Shown here in pieces: positions 18,262 to 26,785 of a stretch of 64,000 nt of DNA. The translations under genes were made by a program, and so were the position numbers. Where the stretch lies: contig CAJTDN010000005.1 of the NCBI GenBank assembly GCA_910574865.1, positions 248,001-312,000 of the forward strand, written 5' to 3'. The stretch is from Lachnospiraceae bacterium. Its GTDB lineage: Bacteria > Bacillota > Clostridia > Lachnospirales > Lachnospiraceae. Under the pieces are notes generated by a model, which searched no databases, was not told where the DNA came from, and worked only from the letters and a program-made list of their open reading frames with translations. Numbering within the stretch: position 1 is the stretch's first letter; the number at the start of each line of letters is the position of its first letter.

Positions 18262-18765
18262 ATTTTATTTCATAAGGTTTTAAGCCAAACGCCCACCAAA
18301 TAAAAAAACGGCGTATGGTGGGCGGTATTGCTATGCCCGAAAAGACTTAACAGACTCTCTCCAGACCTGTTTTTAAAGTTGGGGGAGATTTTTTATGTTC
18401 TTTTTTCGGGCAGTTACTTATTTGTCCATACAACGCAATGTTCATCCATACATAGCATATCGGGGACTGGCAGGAAGCCAGTTAAAAAAATCCCTGCATA
18501 TGTAAGGCTGCTTCTCGCCATGAAAACAGAAATAGAATCTCCCAATGGTAGAAGCTGCATTTCCTACAACCGTAAAGGTCACAGTACCTTTGCGGTTTTT
18601 ATTTTGTCAATTTTTATCGGAATACGCCGCAGGGCTTTTTCTGATGTTGGCTGCCGTTCGCCGCCTTTTCCATCTGCATTAGTTAAACAGCAATCTTCTT
18701 GACCTAATGGTCAAGAAGCATCGCAGGCAGAAGCCTGCTCAATTCAGATTGGAGGAAAAAGGAGA
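18262..18765. other. Non-coding interval of the element
   Basis: No convincing gene. A CGCCCACC...GGTGGGCG dyad lies at about 18290-18328 and a terminator at 18568-18604. A GCAGGC-AGAA-GCCTGC hairpin lies at about 18725 just before the next gene's leader. A 124-codon open frame spans it but contains the terminator and has no family resemblance. Confidence 0.5.
18568..18604 (+). terminator. Rho-independent terminator
   Basis: AACCGTAAAGGT pairs with ACCTTTGCGGTT across a 6-nt loop, followed by a T-run. Confidence 0.75.
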
Positions 18766-19191
18766 ATGGCATACAACAACGGACGTGAAGACAGGAAATG
18801 GCGTATCTGGAAAGAAGCCGAAGAAAAAATATTGCGGGAACATGGAGTTGATGAAACCACCACCCCGCAAATCCGCATAGACGACAGGGCAGACTTCAAT
18901 TCCAACAGGCGGTTTTACCACTGGTCAAGCAACTTCGGGGAATACCTTGAGGGAATGGCAGACAGGGAGAAGCAGGCGGAGGTAATGACCGTTGCCGATT
19001 TACTGGACGAAATTGAAAACGAAACCCTATATCGGGCATTGCTTACGGTGGATAGGCGTACCCTGCAAATCGTCCTGCTGAAAATGCAGGGCTATTCCAC
19101 AAAGGAGATTGCCCCGCTTGTTGGACTGACAGCGGGGGCTATTTATGCAAGGTTAAACCATCTGCGGAAAAAGCTGCGGAAAATTTTATAA
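18766..19191 (+). CDS. Sigma-70-like factor of the mobile element
   Basis: 141 aa with an excellent GGAGG site. The C-terminal half is a region-4 helix-turn-helix: TLQIVLLKMQGYSTKEIAPL, then VGLTAGAIYARLNHLRKKLRK. The N-terminal half (REDRKWRIWKEAEEKILREH, FYHWSSNFGEYLE) matches the short sigma-like proteins commonly found next to MobC and relaxase genes in clostridial integrative elements. No region 2 is evident, so it may be an accessory regulator and not a full sigma factor. It probably controls element genes downstream. Confidence 0.75.
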   Translation: MAYNNGREDRKWRIWKEAEEKILREHGVDETTTPQIRIDDRADFNSNRRFYHWSSNFGEYLEGMADREKQAEVMTVADLLDEIENETLYRALLTVDRRTLQIVLLKMQGYSTKEIAPLVGLTAGAIYARLNHLRKKLRKIL

Positions 19192-19315
19192 GCGTCTAAT
19201 ATTACCCGCTTTTCTATGGACTATTGGGTGAGGGATAAAATTCCCCCGCCCAATTTTAAAAACGGATGTATAAAAAGTTTGTCCACAGGGAATACTAAAA
19301 GTTTTGCCAAATTTC

Positions 19316-19345
19316 TTGACATGGGTGCAGCCGCTATGATATTCT
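19316..19345 (+). promoter_or_regulatory. Promoter-like sequence upstream of the mobilization genes
   Basis: TTGACA at 19316-19321, with TATTCT at an 18-bp spacing (19340-19345). It drives toward the mobC/relaxase block. Confidence 0.4.
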
Positions 19346-19394
19346 AAAATACCCACAAGGGAATTGGAAGATTGAAAATGAAATAAGCGCATAG

Positions 19395-19598
19395 ATTGCA
19401 GAATGGATTGTCAGCCAGCGGACAAAGCTGACCGCCGCCGAAAATAAACTTCTGTTTTCGGCTGATGAGTGGAATCATGGTTTTGAATTTCAAAGCCGTT
19501 ACATAGCATTGCGAATCCACGCCGCTTGTGGGCGTGGACTTACTCAGGGAACATCCCTGAATACCTTGTTAAAAATGAAATTCAAGACTGGAGGATAA
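19395..19598 (+). pseudogene. Coding-like fragment before mobC, interrupted by an amber codon
   Basis: A 67-codon open frame reads IAEWIVSQRTKLTAAENKLL, then FSADEWNHGFEFQSRYIALR and onward to KFKTGG and a TAA. It has no start codon. Its frame continues upstream across a TAG at 19392-19394 into GNWKIENEISA. The family is not recognised. The region also holds several hairpins (for example around TCCACGCC...GGGCGTGGA at 19516-19540) and may include the oriT, which usually lies just before mobC. Confidence 0.4.
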
Positions 19599-19603
19599 GA
19601 AAA

Positions 19604-19960
19604 ATGAGCAGAGAAAAATCAGAAAAGGACGCGCGGAATGTCCCGATTACCGTCCGATTGAACGAAGAAGAACATGAAAAATTAAAGCAGTGCGCCGCTG
19701 CCTGCGGTCTGTCCGTAGCCGAATTTATGCGCCAGTTATGCAAAGGAAACGCCCCACAGCCATAGCCTAAAACCGAGTTTTGGGAGCTGTTAAACAAACT
19801 CTATGAGGTGCATGACGCTTTCAAAAAGTGTGTTCCTTATTACCCTGCCGCCGCTGATACCTGTATGGAAATTTAGGATTTTATCTTAGAACTGCAACAG
19901 AAAACAACTCTCCCACAACGATTTAGCGTAGAAGAATTGACAGAACAGGGGGCAGTTTAA
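19604..19960 (+). pseudogene. mobC-like relaxosome accessory gene with two in-frame amber codons
   Basis: The ATG at 19604 follows GGAGG. The ribbon-helix-helix part NVPITVRLNEEEHEKLKQCA and LSVAEFMRQLCKGN is intact. The frame meets TAG at 19763, continues with typical MobC sequence (PKTEFWELLNKLYEVHDAF), meets a second TAG at 19874, then DFILELQQKTTLPQRFSVEE, and ends at TAA 19958-19960, 1 nt before the relaxase start. The full product would be ~118 aa; the truncated one is 53 aa and still contains the DNA-binding fold. It helps relaxase nick oriT in known systems. Confidence 0.75.
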
Positions 19961-19961
19961 T

Positions 19962-21326
19962 TTGGCAGTAACGAGCCTATGGCATGTCAAAGGGAGCATA
20001 AAAGACGTGATTGACTATATAGAAAACCCAGAAAAGACCGTGCCGAATCGGGAAATGCAGGATTTTTTTGACGTGTTCTCCTATGTGAAAAATCCGTTAA
20101 AAACAAATGAGGGCGAGTATGTTTCCGCAATCAACTGTCTGAAAGAAACAGCATTACAGCAGATGATTTTGACAAAAAAACAGTACCAAAAGACAGGCGG
20201 ATATATCGCTTGGCACGGCTACCAGAGCTTCAAGCCAGACGAGGTAACGCCCGAACAGTGCCATGAAATCGGGTTGAAGCTAGCAAGGGAGATGTGGGGC
20301 GACAAGTACCAGATAATCGTTGCCACCCACCTTGACAAAGGACATCTGCATAATCATTTCTGTTTTAACTCCGTTTCTTATCTGGAAGGGAGCAAATACA
20401 ATTACTCAAAATCGGAGCAGAAAAGGTTAAGGGAAGTGTCCGACCGCTTATGCCGAGAGTACGGATTATCGGTGATTGAAACCCCCAAGAAAGCCCCGTC
20501 AAGACCGCTTTATCTGGATGAAAAGGACGGAAAGCCGACACGCTACAACGTCTATCGGGAGGATTTAAGGGAGGCAATCAACGGGAGCAGGGATTTACAG
20601 CACATGATAAAATACCTTGCCGACAAGGGATATGAAATTGATTTTTCGGGCAGCCATTGGAAAATGAAGCTGCCGCAGTACAAGCATTTCACAAGGTTAG
20701 ACACGCTTGATGAGCGGCTGACTCCCGATTTCATACAGTCATGTTTAAAGGGAGCATACAAATTTGGGAACTACAAAGCAAGGATTTCCTACTCCCCGCA
20801 TATGCCAGAGCAGTACAAAAACGCATGGAAACCACACCCAAAAACCACGGGGATTTTAGCATTGTACTATTACTGGTGTTATCAGTTAGGGATATTCCCC
20901 AAAGGCACGGACTACAAGCCGACAAGCCCGCTGATGAAAGAGGAGCTTCGTAAACTGGACGAGATTACCGCACAGGTGCGGTATATGTCCAAGCATAACA
21001 TCTCCACCCTCTCTGACTTACACGCTGACAGGGAGCAAAACCAGAGTGAAATGAATAAACTTATCGACTACCGCCAGCACTTGCGGAACAAGGTACGCCG
21101 TGCTTTACCAGCCGAAAAAGAAACTCTCCGAACCGAAAAACAGGGCGTGACGGAGCAGATAACGGAGCTTAGGAAGCGGCTGAAATATGCAGACGGGATT
21201 GAGAAACGCTCTGCCCATATCGACAACTGCTTAGACCAAATCCACGACACGATGGAAAATCAGCGGTCAAATACAAACGCCAGAGCAGGCAGGGCAGACC
21301 GCAGGAGGGAGGAACCATTGCGATGA
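19962..21326 (+). CDS. MOBP-type relaxase
   Basis: 454 aa, beginning at TTG directly after the mobC stop (MAVTSLWHVKGSIKDVIDYI). The metal-binding HUH motif is THLDKGHLHNHFCFNSVS near residue 125-140, with all three His present. A catalytic Tyr is expected in the N-terminal ~30 residues. The C-terminal half is charged coiled coil (EEITELRKRL-like). It nicks oriT and carries the strand for transfer using a helper conjugation system. The frame is complete, unlike its neighbours. It overlaps tnpW by 4 nt. Confidence 0.88.
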   Translation: MAVTSLWHVKGSIKDVIDYIENPEKTVPNREMQDFFDVFSYVKNPLKTNEGEYVSAINCLKETALQQMILTKKQYQKTGGYIAWHGYQSFKPDEVTPEQCHEIGLKLAREMWGDKYQIIVATHLDKGHLHNHFCFNSVSYLEGSKYNYSKSEQKRLREVSDRLCREYGLSVIETPKKAPSRPLYLDEKDGKPTRYNVYREDLREAINGSRDLQHMIKYLADKGYEIDFSGSHWKMKLPQYKHFTRLDTLDERLTPDFIQSCLKGAYKFGNYKARISYSPHMPEQYKNAWKPHPKTTGILALYYYWCYQLGIFPKGTDYKPTSPLMKEELRKLDEITAQVRYMSKHNISTLSDLHADREQNQSEMNKLIDYRQHLRNKVRRALPAEKETLRTEKQGVTEQITELRKRLKYADGIEKRSAHIDNCLDQIHDTMENQRSNTNARAGRADRRREEPLR

Positions 21327-21625
21327 GCAGACTGTCCGAGGAAGAAATACAGGCAATTATGGAGGAATACAAGGACGCCCCTATGGTAAATCCCGACAAA
21401 ATATATCCCCCTCTGCCGCCTGTCCAGAACGTCACGCCCCTTGTCCGTATTCCAGAGCCGATGAGCCTCACCGAGAAAATCGGTGGCACGGAATACACTG
21501 TCAACGCCTATTTCCGAAAAGACGGGCGGGACTTGCTTGCAACGCTTACGGATATTTTTCGGCGTGGCGCACAGGGACATGGGTTTTTCAATGATGAGAA
21601 TTGGGGTGATGATGACGGGGAATAA
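21323..21625 (+). CDS. tnpW: TnpW-like transposon protein
   Basis: 100 aa: MSRLSEEEIQAIMEEYKDAP at the start, IGGTEYTVNAYFRKDGRDLL near the middle. This is the TnpW pattern found beside TnpX-type recombinases; its role is unknown. The start overlaps the relaxase end. Its own end is unusual: 5 nt past the stop the sequence is already the last piece of a recombinase catalytic domain, so a deletion appears to have removed everything between. Confidence 0.75.
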   Translation: MSRLSEEEIQAIMEEYKDAPMVNPDKIYPPLPPVQNVTPLVRIPEPMSLTEKIGGTEYTVNAYFRKDGRDLLATLTDIFRRGAQGHGFFNDENWGDDDGE

Positions 21626-21630
21626 CAGGC

Positions 21631-22928
21631 AGCCTTGAGAGCAACGAATTTGCCGCCTTTACCAACCTTTTCAACGAATGGTATCCAAAAGCACGAGCAA
21701 AAAGGTAAAGGAAGTCAAGAAAGCGAAAGGGCTTGCGGGGGAGCATCTGGGCGCACCGCCATACGGATATTTACAGAATCCAGATGATAAAACCCGTTGG
21801 CTTGTGGACGAGGAAGCAGCAGTAACCGTCCGCAGGATATTCTCACTCTGTATGCAGGGAAAAGGCGTGTCAGCCATTGCCACAGCCCTCTGGGAAGATA
21901 AAGTGCTAACCCCGTCAGCTTACAAAGTGTCAAAGGGAATCGGCGTTGCAAAAAAATCGGAATATCCCTATAACTGGGAGCCAGCCACGATTGCATCCAT
22001 TCTGGAAAATGTGGCATATATCGGCGTGACGGAGAGCTTTAAATCCACCCGTTTAGGCTTTAAGAGCAGGAAACGCATCCCCACCGCAAAGGACAGGCGG
22101 ACGTATATCGAGGATGCCCATACCCCCATTATTAACAGGGATATGTGGGAAAAAGTGCAGGTGATACGGGAGAACAAACGCAGACCGACCAAAAGCGGAA
22201 TGACAAGTATCTTTTCGGGGCTGCTCTATTGTGCCGACTGCGGGGCGAAACTCAGCCTAGCCACGGCAAACGGATATGCGCATTTCCGCTGTTCCATGTA
22301 TAAAAGGACGAGCAGGGCGAAGGAATGTACGCAGCACTATATCCGAGAGGACGCATTAAAACAGTTGGTCCTGAAACAGCTTCAGCATTTCCTCTCCTAT
22401 TTACAGCAGTTTGAGCGTGTGTTTATCCGACAGCAGATTGATGCCACCCTTGCGGAACGCAGATACGAATTGTCCGCAAAGCAGAAACAGATAGAAAAGG
22501 ACGAAAAGCGGATAAAGGAGCTTGACCGCCTGTTCCGTAAAATCTATGAGGATAATGTCAACGGAAAGCTGAATGACGAACGCTTTTACAAGCTGTCAGA
22601 CGGATATGAAGCCGAGCAGGAACAACTAAAGCAGGAAATCGAAGCCTTGACAGCCGAGGTCAGCGAAGCCGACACAGAAGCGACCAATGTCGCCAAACTG
22701 ATAGCCGTCACCAAGAAATACACCCGCATCGACGAGCTGACGCCCGAAACCCTAAACGCATTTGTGGATAAAATCGTAGTCCATGAGCGTGAGAAAAAGG
22801 ACGGGAAACGGACACAGCAAATCGACATCTACTATTCCTATGTCGGGATTGTGGACATCCCCACGGACGAAGAAATGCAGGAAATGGAACGGGAATATAT
22901 GCAGCGTACCAAACGTCAAACCGCCTAA
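21631..22928 (+). pseudogene. Large serine recombinase (TnpX-like) lacking its catalytic domain
   Basis: A remnant SLESNEFAAFTNLFNEWYPK (21631-21690) is the end of a resolvase catalytic domain. A frameshift around 21686-21691 follows, then 416 codons in frame. These hold the recombinase domain (GAPPYGYLQN, WEPATIASILENVAYIG), zinc-ribbon (LLYCADCGAKLSLA ... CSMYKRTSRAKEC), the coiled coil and the C-terminal tail. The first ~130 residues, with the nucleophilic Ser, are missing. A truncated DNA-binding protein could be made from the ATG at 21678 but cannot cut DNA. Confidence 0.85.
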
Positions 22929-22976
22929 ATATAGGAGTGGCAGGAGAAAATCTATGCTCCTGCCGATACATATCTA

Positions 22977-23003
22977 TTTTTATCCCTATCTGGTTTAACC
23001 CAT
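22977..23003 (-). repeat. Right end of the mobile element (imperfect inverted repeat)
   Basis: The reverse complement starts ATGGGTTAAACCAGATA and matches the left end at 11684-11710 in about 22 of 27 positions. Confidence 0.7.
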
Positions 23004-23004
23004 G

Positions 23005-23205
23005 AATGAATTCACAACCAGACTGCGGCCTGACTTCACCTCATGCATGGGATGGCACAATCACATTCTGTCCTTGTGTGACGGCGATGACGCAGAAGCC
23101 TTGCGCTTATTTTTTGATTTATATCATGAATTTTTCTTTTCACGCCAGATTGCCATTTTCGGCGCGGCAAATGATCTTCTGTCATCAGTTTCAGTTGCTT
23201 CTTGA
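23005..23205 (+). pseudogene. 3' part of the host gene split by the mobile element
   Basis: NEFTTRLRPDFTSCMGWHNH, then CDGDDAEALRLFFDLYHEFF, continues in phase from the fragment ending at 11686. The tail (RQIAIFGAAND...) is encoded by a 24-bp stretch identical to part of the MATE pseudogene at 8784-8807. The original 3' end may thus have been replaced before the element arrived. Confidence 0.6.
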
Positions 23206-23235
23206 TTTTGTCAAAAAAATATCCATAGTGTTACC

Positions 23236-25107
23236 TCACCATATACTGTCTTCATCCTTTATACTTGTAACTGCCTCGCAATGTTCGTCCATAAAGGCTG
23301 ACACTGCCTCTATAAATCTCTCGCCATATTTTTCATACTTAGCTTCGCCGACACCAGATACATTAAGCATGGCCGCCTTGTCCCTCGGCGCTTTAACGCT
23401 CATATCTATCAGCGTTTTATCATTGAAAACGATGTATGGCGGCATACCTTCTTCTCTGGCGATAGTAAGCCGAAGCTGACGAAGTGCCTCAAATAATTCG
23501 TATCCTGCTTTTGTAAGCGAATCCGTACTTTTCCTGCCACGTCTCTTCGGCCGGCCTTCAGGTTCTCTTCCTTCATATGTTCTAATCAGAATATGCGTAT
23601 TTGGATCTTTAAGCGGCTCTATATCCCCGATTCGAATCATACTGTATTTATCCGCAGTCTGGTAAAGATAGCCATCCAAAATAAGCTGGCCAATAAGCAG
23701 TCGGAGTTCTGATTCGGAGCGACTTTTAAGAGCTCCATAGGTCTTATATTTTATGGTTCCCACTTCTTTTAACCTGGCCCTGTTTGCACCAAGAAGCGTG
23801 CCGAGGATTATATTAAGACCATATCTGCCTTTTGTCTCCCAAACACAATTGATGACAAGCTTCGCATCCTCCGTCATATCAATCTCCGTATACTCTTTAT
23901 GACAATTTCCACAGCTGTCACACGGCTCATCCCGTTTCTCGCCAAAGTATTCGAGGATATAATTACGCAGGCATCCCGGTGTTTTGCAATATCCTTCCAT
24001 AACCTGAAGTCTTCTTGCATCCCGTTGTTTAATCAAATCTATATCTTCATCCGGGATATCCGTAAAATCCTTGTGTTCCAACAGGAACTTATTTATCATA
24101 ACATCCTGCGCCGAGAACAGAAGTATACATTGCGATGGTTCGCCATCCCTTCCGGCACGTCCTGCTTCCTGATAATAATTCTCCATGCTCTGCGGCATAT
24201 TATAATGAATGACAAATCTTACATTGGATTTATCAATCCCCATGCCAAATGCGTTCGTTGCAACAATTACCGATACTCTGTCATAAATGAAATCATTCTG
24301 GCTTCCTTTGCGCTCTTCATTATTCATTCCGGCATGATACCTGGCCGCCAAAACGCCCGCACCGGAAAGCAATTCATATAACGCATCAACATTTTTTCTT
24401 GTGGCACAATATATGATTCCACTGTCATTCGGATGCTTCTGTACGTATTCCAGCACATAGTCGTCCTTCTTCTTGACCGTCTCTACGTCGAAATAGAGAT
24501 TCTCACGATCAAAGCCAGTGACGACAATCTTCGGATCCACCAATTTTAGCACGCAGGATATGTCGTTTTTTACGTTTTCCGTAGCAGTCGCCGTAAATGC
24601 GCTTACAACGGGCCTCTTACGCAGACTATCTATAAAATCCACAATCTTCAGATAACTTGGCCTGAAGTCCTGCCCCCATTGAGATATACAATGTGCTTCA
24701 TCTACCGTTACCATCGAAATATCTATCTTGCTTACAAAATCAATAAACCCATAGTTTTCAAGTCTCTCCGGTGCAACATAAAGAATCTTAAACGCTCCCG
24801 AAATCGTCCTGGAATACACCTTCGATATCTGCGTTTCCGTCAAAGACGAATTGATGTATCCTGCATGGATGCCCGCCCCGTTCAGTGCTTTAACCTGATC
24901 CTGCATAAGAGATATAAGCGGCGATATAACAATCGTAATGCCCGGCAACAGCATGGCCGGCACTTGATAACAGACAGACTTACCCGCTCCCGTCGGCATA
25001 ATCGCCAACACGTCTTTTTCGGCAAGGATTGCGTCAATGATTTCCCTCTGCCCGAGCTTATAGGAGTCATATCCAAAATATACTTTTAATGCTTCTTTTG
25101 CGTCCAT
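23236..25107 (-). CDS. recQ: RecQ-family ATP-dependent DNA helicase
   Basis: 623 aa. Helicase motifs in order: GQREIIDAIL (motif 0), Walker A PTGAGKSVCYQ, DEAHCISQWGQDFRPSY (motif II plus aromatic loop), SAFTATAT (III), GIIYCATRKN (IV), VIVATNAFGMGIDK (V) and QEAGRAGRDGEPSQC (VI). The RecQ zinc site is GYCKTPGCLRNYILEYF with CDSCGNC. A winged helix and an HRDC domain (FEALRQLRLTIAREEGMPPY) close the protein. It unwinds DNA in repair and recombination. The start chosen (25107) has GAGGTTGG upstream; longer frames lack family sequence. It lies 40 bp after xylB and may be co-transcribed. Confidence 0.93.
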   Translation of the reverse strand: MDAKEALKVYFGYDSYKLGQREIIDAILAEKDVLAIMPTGAGKSVCYQVPAMLLPGITIVISPLISLMQDQVKALNGAGIHAGYINSSLTETQISKVYSRTISGAFKILYVAPERLENYGFIDFVSKIDISMVTVDEAHCISQWGQDFRPSYLKIVDFIDSLRKRPVVSAFTATATENVKNDISCVLKLVDPKIVVTGFDRENLYFDVETVKKKDDYVLEYVQKHPNDSGIIYCATRKNVDALYELLSGAGVLAARYHAGMNNEERKGSQNDFIYDRVSVIVATNAFGMGIDKSNVRFVIHYNMPQSMENYYQEAGRAGRDGEPSQCILLFSAQDVMINKFLLEHKDFTDIPDEDIDLIKQRDARRLQVMEGYCKTPGCLRNYILEYFGEKRDEPCDSCGNCHKEYTEIDMTEDAKLVINCVWETKGRYGLNIILGTLLGANRARLKEVGTIKYKTYGALKSRSESELRLLIGQLILDGYLYQTADKYSMIRIGDIEPLKDPNTHILIRTYEGREPEGRPKRRGRKSTDSLTKAGYELFEALRQLRLTIAREEGMPPYIVFNDKTLIDMSVKAPRDKAAMLNVSGVGEAKYEKYGERFIEAVSAFMDEHCEAVTSIKDEDSIW

Positions 25108-25147
25108 ATTCACCAACCTCGTATCCCCATTTCGGAGCCAAATGTCA

Positions 25148-26617
25148 CTACGCCAGTTCTTTGAACAAGTCCTTAACTGTCGGGTAAACCTTCTTAAACT
25201 GCTGGTATCTTGCCTCGTACTTTGCCACCAGCTCCGCATCCGGTTCCACCGTGTCAATCACCTTGACCAGCTTTTCGGCCGCCGCCTCGACGCTTTCATA
25301 CTCGCCGCAGCCGACCGCAGCCAAAATCGCGCCGCCGTAACCCGGGCCTTCCTCGCTCTCAATCACGTCCACCTTCAGGTTCATCACATTGGCAATGATT
25401 TTTTTCCAAAGCGGACTCTTCGCGCCGCCGCCGCAAATCTTCGTCCTTTCAATCTTGATGCCAAGGCTCCTCGCCACCTCCAACGAATCACGCAACCCGA
25501 ACGCCACGCCCTCTAACACCGCCTGCGTCATTTCCTCACGGGTCGTGTCCATCGTCATGCCGATGAACGTCGCCCTTGCCGCCGGGTCGTTGTGCGGAGA
25601 ACGCTCACCCATCAAATACGGCAGGTAATACACGTGATTCTCGCCCAGCTTGACGATTCCTTCCTGCTCCTTCGCGTACTCCTTTGTCTTTAAAATGTCA
25701 TCCATCCACCATTTGTTACAAGATGCCGCGCTCAGCATACAGCCCATCAAATGATAGCAGCCGTCCGCATGGTCAAACGAATGCAGCGCGTTGTTTTCAT
25801 CCACGCCAAACGACTTGCTGGAAATGAAAATCGTTCCCGACGTTCCCAACGAAATGTTGCACCGTCCGTCCCCGACCGTTCCCGTGCCGACCGCGGCCGC
25901 CGCATTGTCCCCGGCTCCCGCTATAACCTTCACGTCCTTAGAGAGCCCCAATGTCTCCGCCAACTCCGGCTTCAGCGTGCCGACCACCTCGTAGCTTTCA
26001 AACAGCTTCGGAAGCTGCTCCTCGCCCACGCCGCAGATGTCCATCATTTCCTTTGACCAGCACTTGTTCTTCACGTCCAAAAGCAACATGCCCGACGCGT
26101 CCGAATAGTCTGTACAATGAACGCCGCTCAAACGGTAAGCCAGGTAATCCTTCGGCAACATGATTTTCTTGATCCTGGCAAAATTTTCCGGCTCGTTTTC
26201 CTTCATCCAAAGAATCTTCGGCGCGGTAAATCCGGCAAATGCAATATTGGCCGTATATTCGGACAATTTGTCCTTTCCGATGACATTGTTCAGATAATCC
26301 GTCTCCTTCGTCGTCCTGCCGTCATTCCACAAGATTGCCGGGCGAATCACCTGGTCATTTTCATCAAGTACCACGAGTCCGTGCATCTGTCCGCCGAAAC
26401 TAATGCCCGCCACCTGGGTTTTGTCACAATCCTTCGTCAACTCGATAATTCCCGCCACCGACTGCGCGTACCAGTCCTCCGGCGCCTGCTCCGACCAGCC
26501 CGGATGTGGAAAGCTCAGATCATATTCCTTCGACACGATATTGTGAATCTTGCCCGCTTCGTCCATCAAAAGCAACTTCACCGCCGACGTGCCAAGATCG
26601 ACACCTATGTATAACAT
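25148..26617 (-). CDS. xylB: Xylulokinase
   Basis: 489 aa, FGGY kinase family. N-terminal GVDLGTSAVKLLLMD and substrate site SFGGQMHGLVVLD; the catalytic Asp lies in AGAGDNAAAAVGTG; C-terminal ATP site KICGGGAKSPLWKKI. It phosphorylates D-xylulose to D-xylulose 5-phosphate, feeding the pentose phosphate route. It follows an isomerase of the fucose/arabinose type and DUF4867. The window shows no classical XylA, so the ketose it uses in this operon could also come from that isomerase. Good site GGAGGAAG before the ATG. Confidence 0.92.
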   Translation of the reverse strand: MLYIGVDLGTSAVKLLLMDEAGKIHNIVSKEYDLSFPHPGWSEQAPEDWYAQSVAGIIELTKDCDKTQVAGISFGGQMHGLVVLDENDQVIRPAILWNDGRTTKETDYLNNVIGKDKLSEYTANIAFAGFTAPKILWMKENEPENFARIKKIMLPKDYLAYRLSGVHCTDYSDASGMLLLDVKNKCWSKEMMDICGVGEEQLPKLFESYEVVGTLKPELAETLGLSKDVKVIAGAGDNAAAAVGTGTVGDGRCNISLGTSGTIFISSKSFGVDENNALHSFDHADGCYHLMGCMLSAASCNKWWMDDILKTKEYAKEQEGIVKLGENHVYYLPYLMGERSPHNDPAARATFIGMTMDTTREEMTQAVLEGVAFGLRDSLEVARSLGIKIERTKICGGGAKSPLWKKIIANVMNLKVDVIESEEGPGYGGAILAAVGCGEYESVEAAAEKLVKVIDTVEPDAELVAKYEARYQQFKKVYPTVKDLFKELA

Positions 26618-26785
26618 AATTTTCTTCCTCCATAGTCATATTTCGCGTCCATGTGGCAATTACCCACCAACGGACGCGGCCACGTAAAATCGGCAAACAG
26701 ATTCATGAAATTTACTTATAAGAAACTGTCTGCCGATTTTCCCATGACCAATTCTCGTCACTTTACGTTATTTAGGAACCGTTCC

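Larger units (their letters stand above)
11684..23003. mobile_element. 11.3-kb integrative mobilizable element (TnpX/TnpV/TnpW type), probably immobile
   Basis: Bounded by imperfect inverted ends (11684-11710 and 22977-23003) with ATGA at both junctions. Such a short core fits a large serine recombinase. Order inside: tnpV remnant; cargo of MarR regulator, ABC exporter and two-component system; KTR zinc-ribbon peptide; sigma-like factor; mobC remnant; MOBP relaxase; tnpW; large serine recombinase remnant. Insertion splits a host gene that can be rebuilt in frame. The recombinase lacks its catalytic domain and tnpV is frameshifted, so excision would need a helper. Confidence 0.85.

Noticed and set aside
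18328-18702. 124-codon plus-strand frame in the mobile element
   Set aside because: Contains a strong terminator in its middle, no ribosome site, no family resemblance.
19604-19960. Pyrrolysine or selenocysteine-type recoding of the amber codons
   Set aside because: No suppressor tRNA or related biosynthesis gene is seen in the window, and neighbouring element genes are also broken, so decay is simpler. Kept only as a low-weight alternative.
23006-23479. 157-codon frame overlapping the recQ end
   Set aside because: Different frame from the rebuilt host gene and antisense to recQ; no support.
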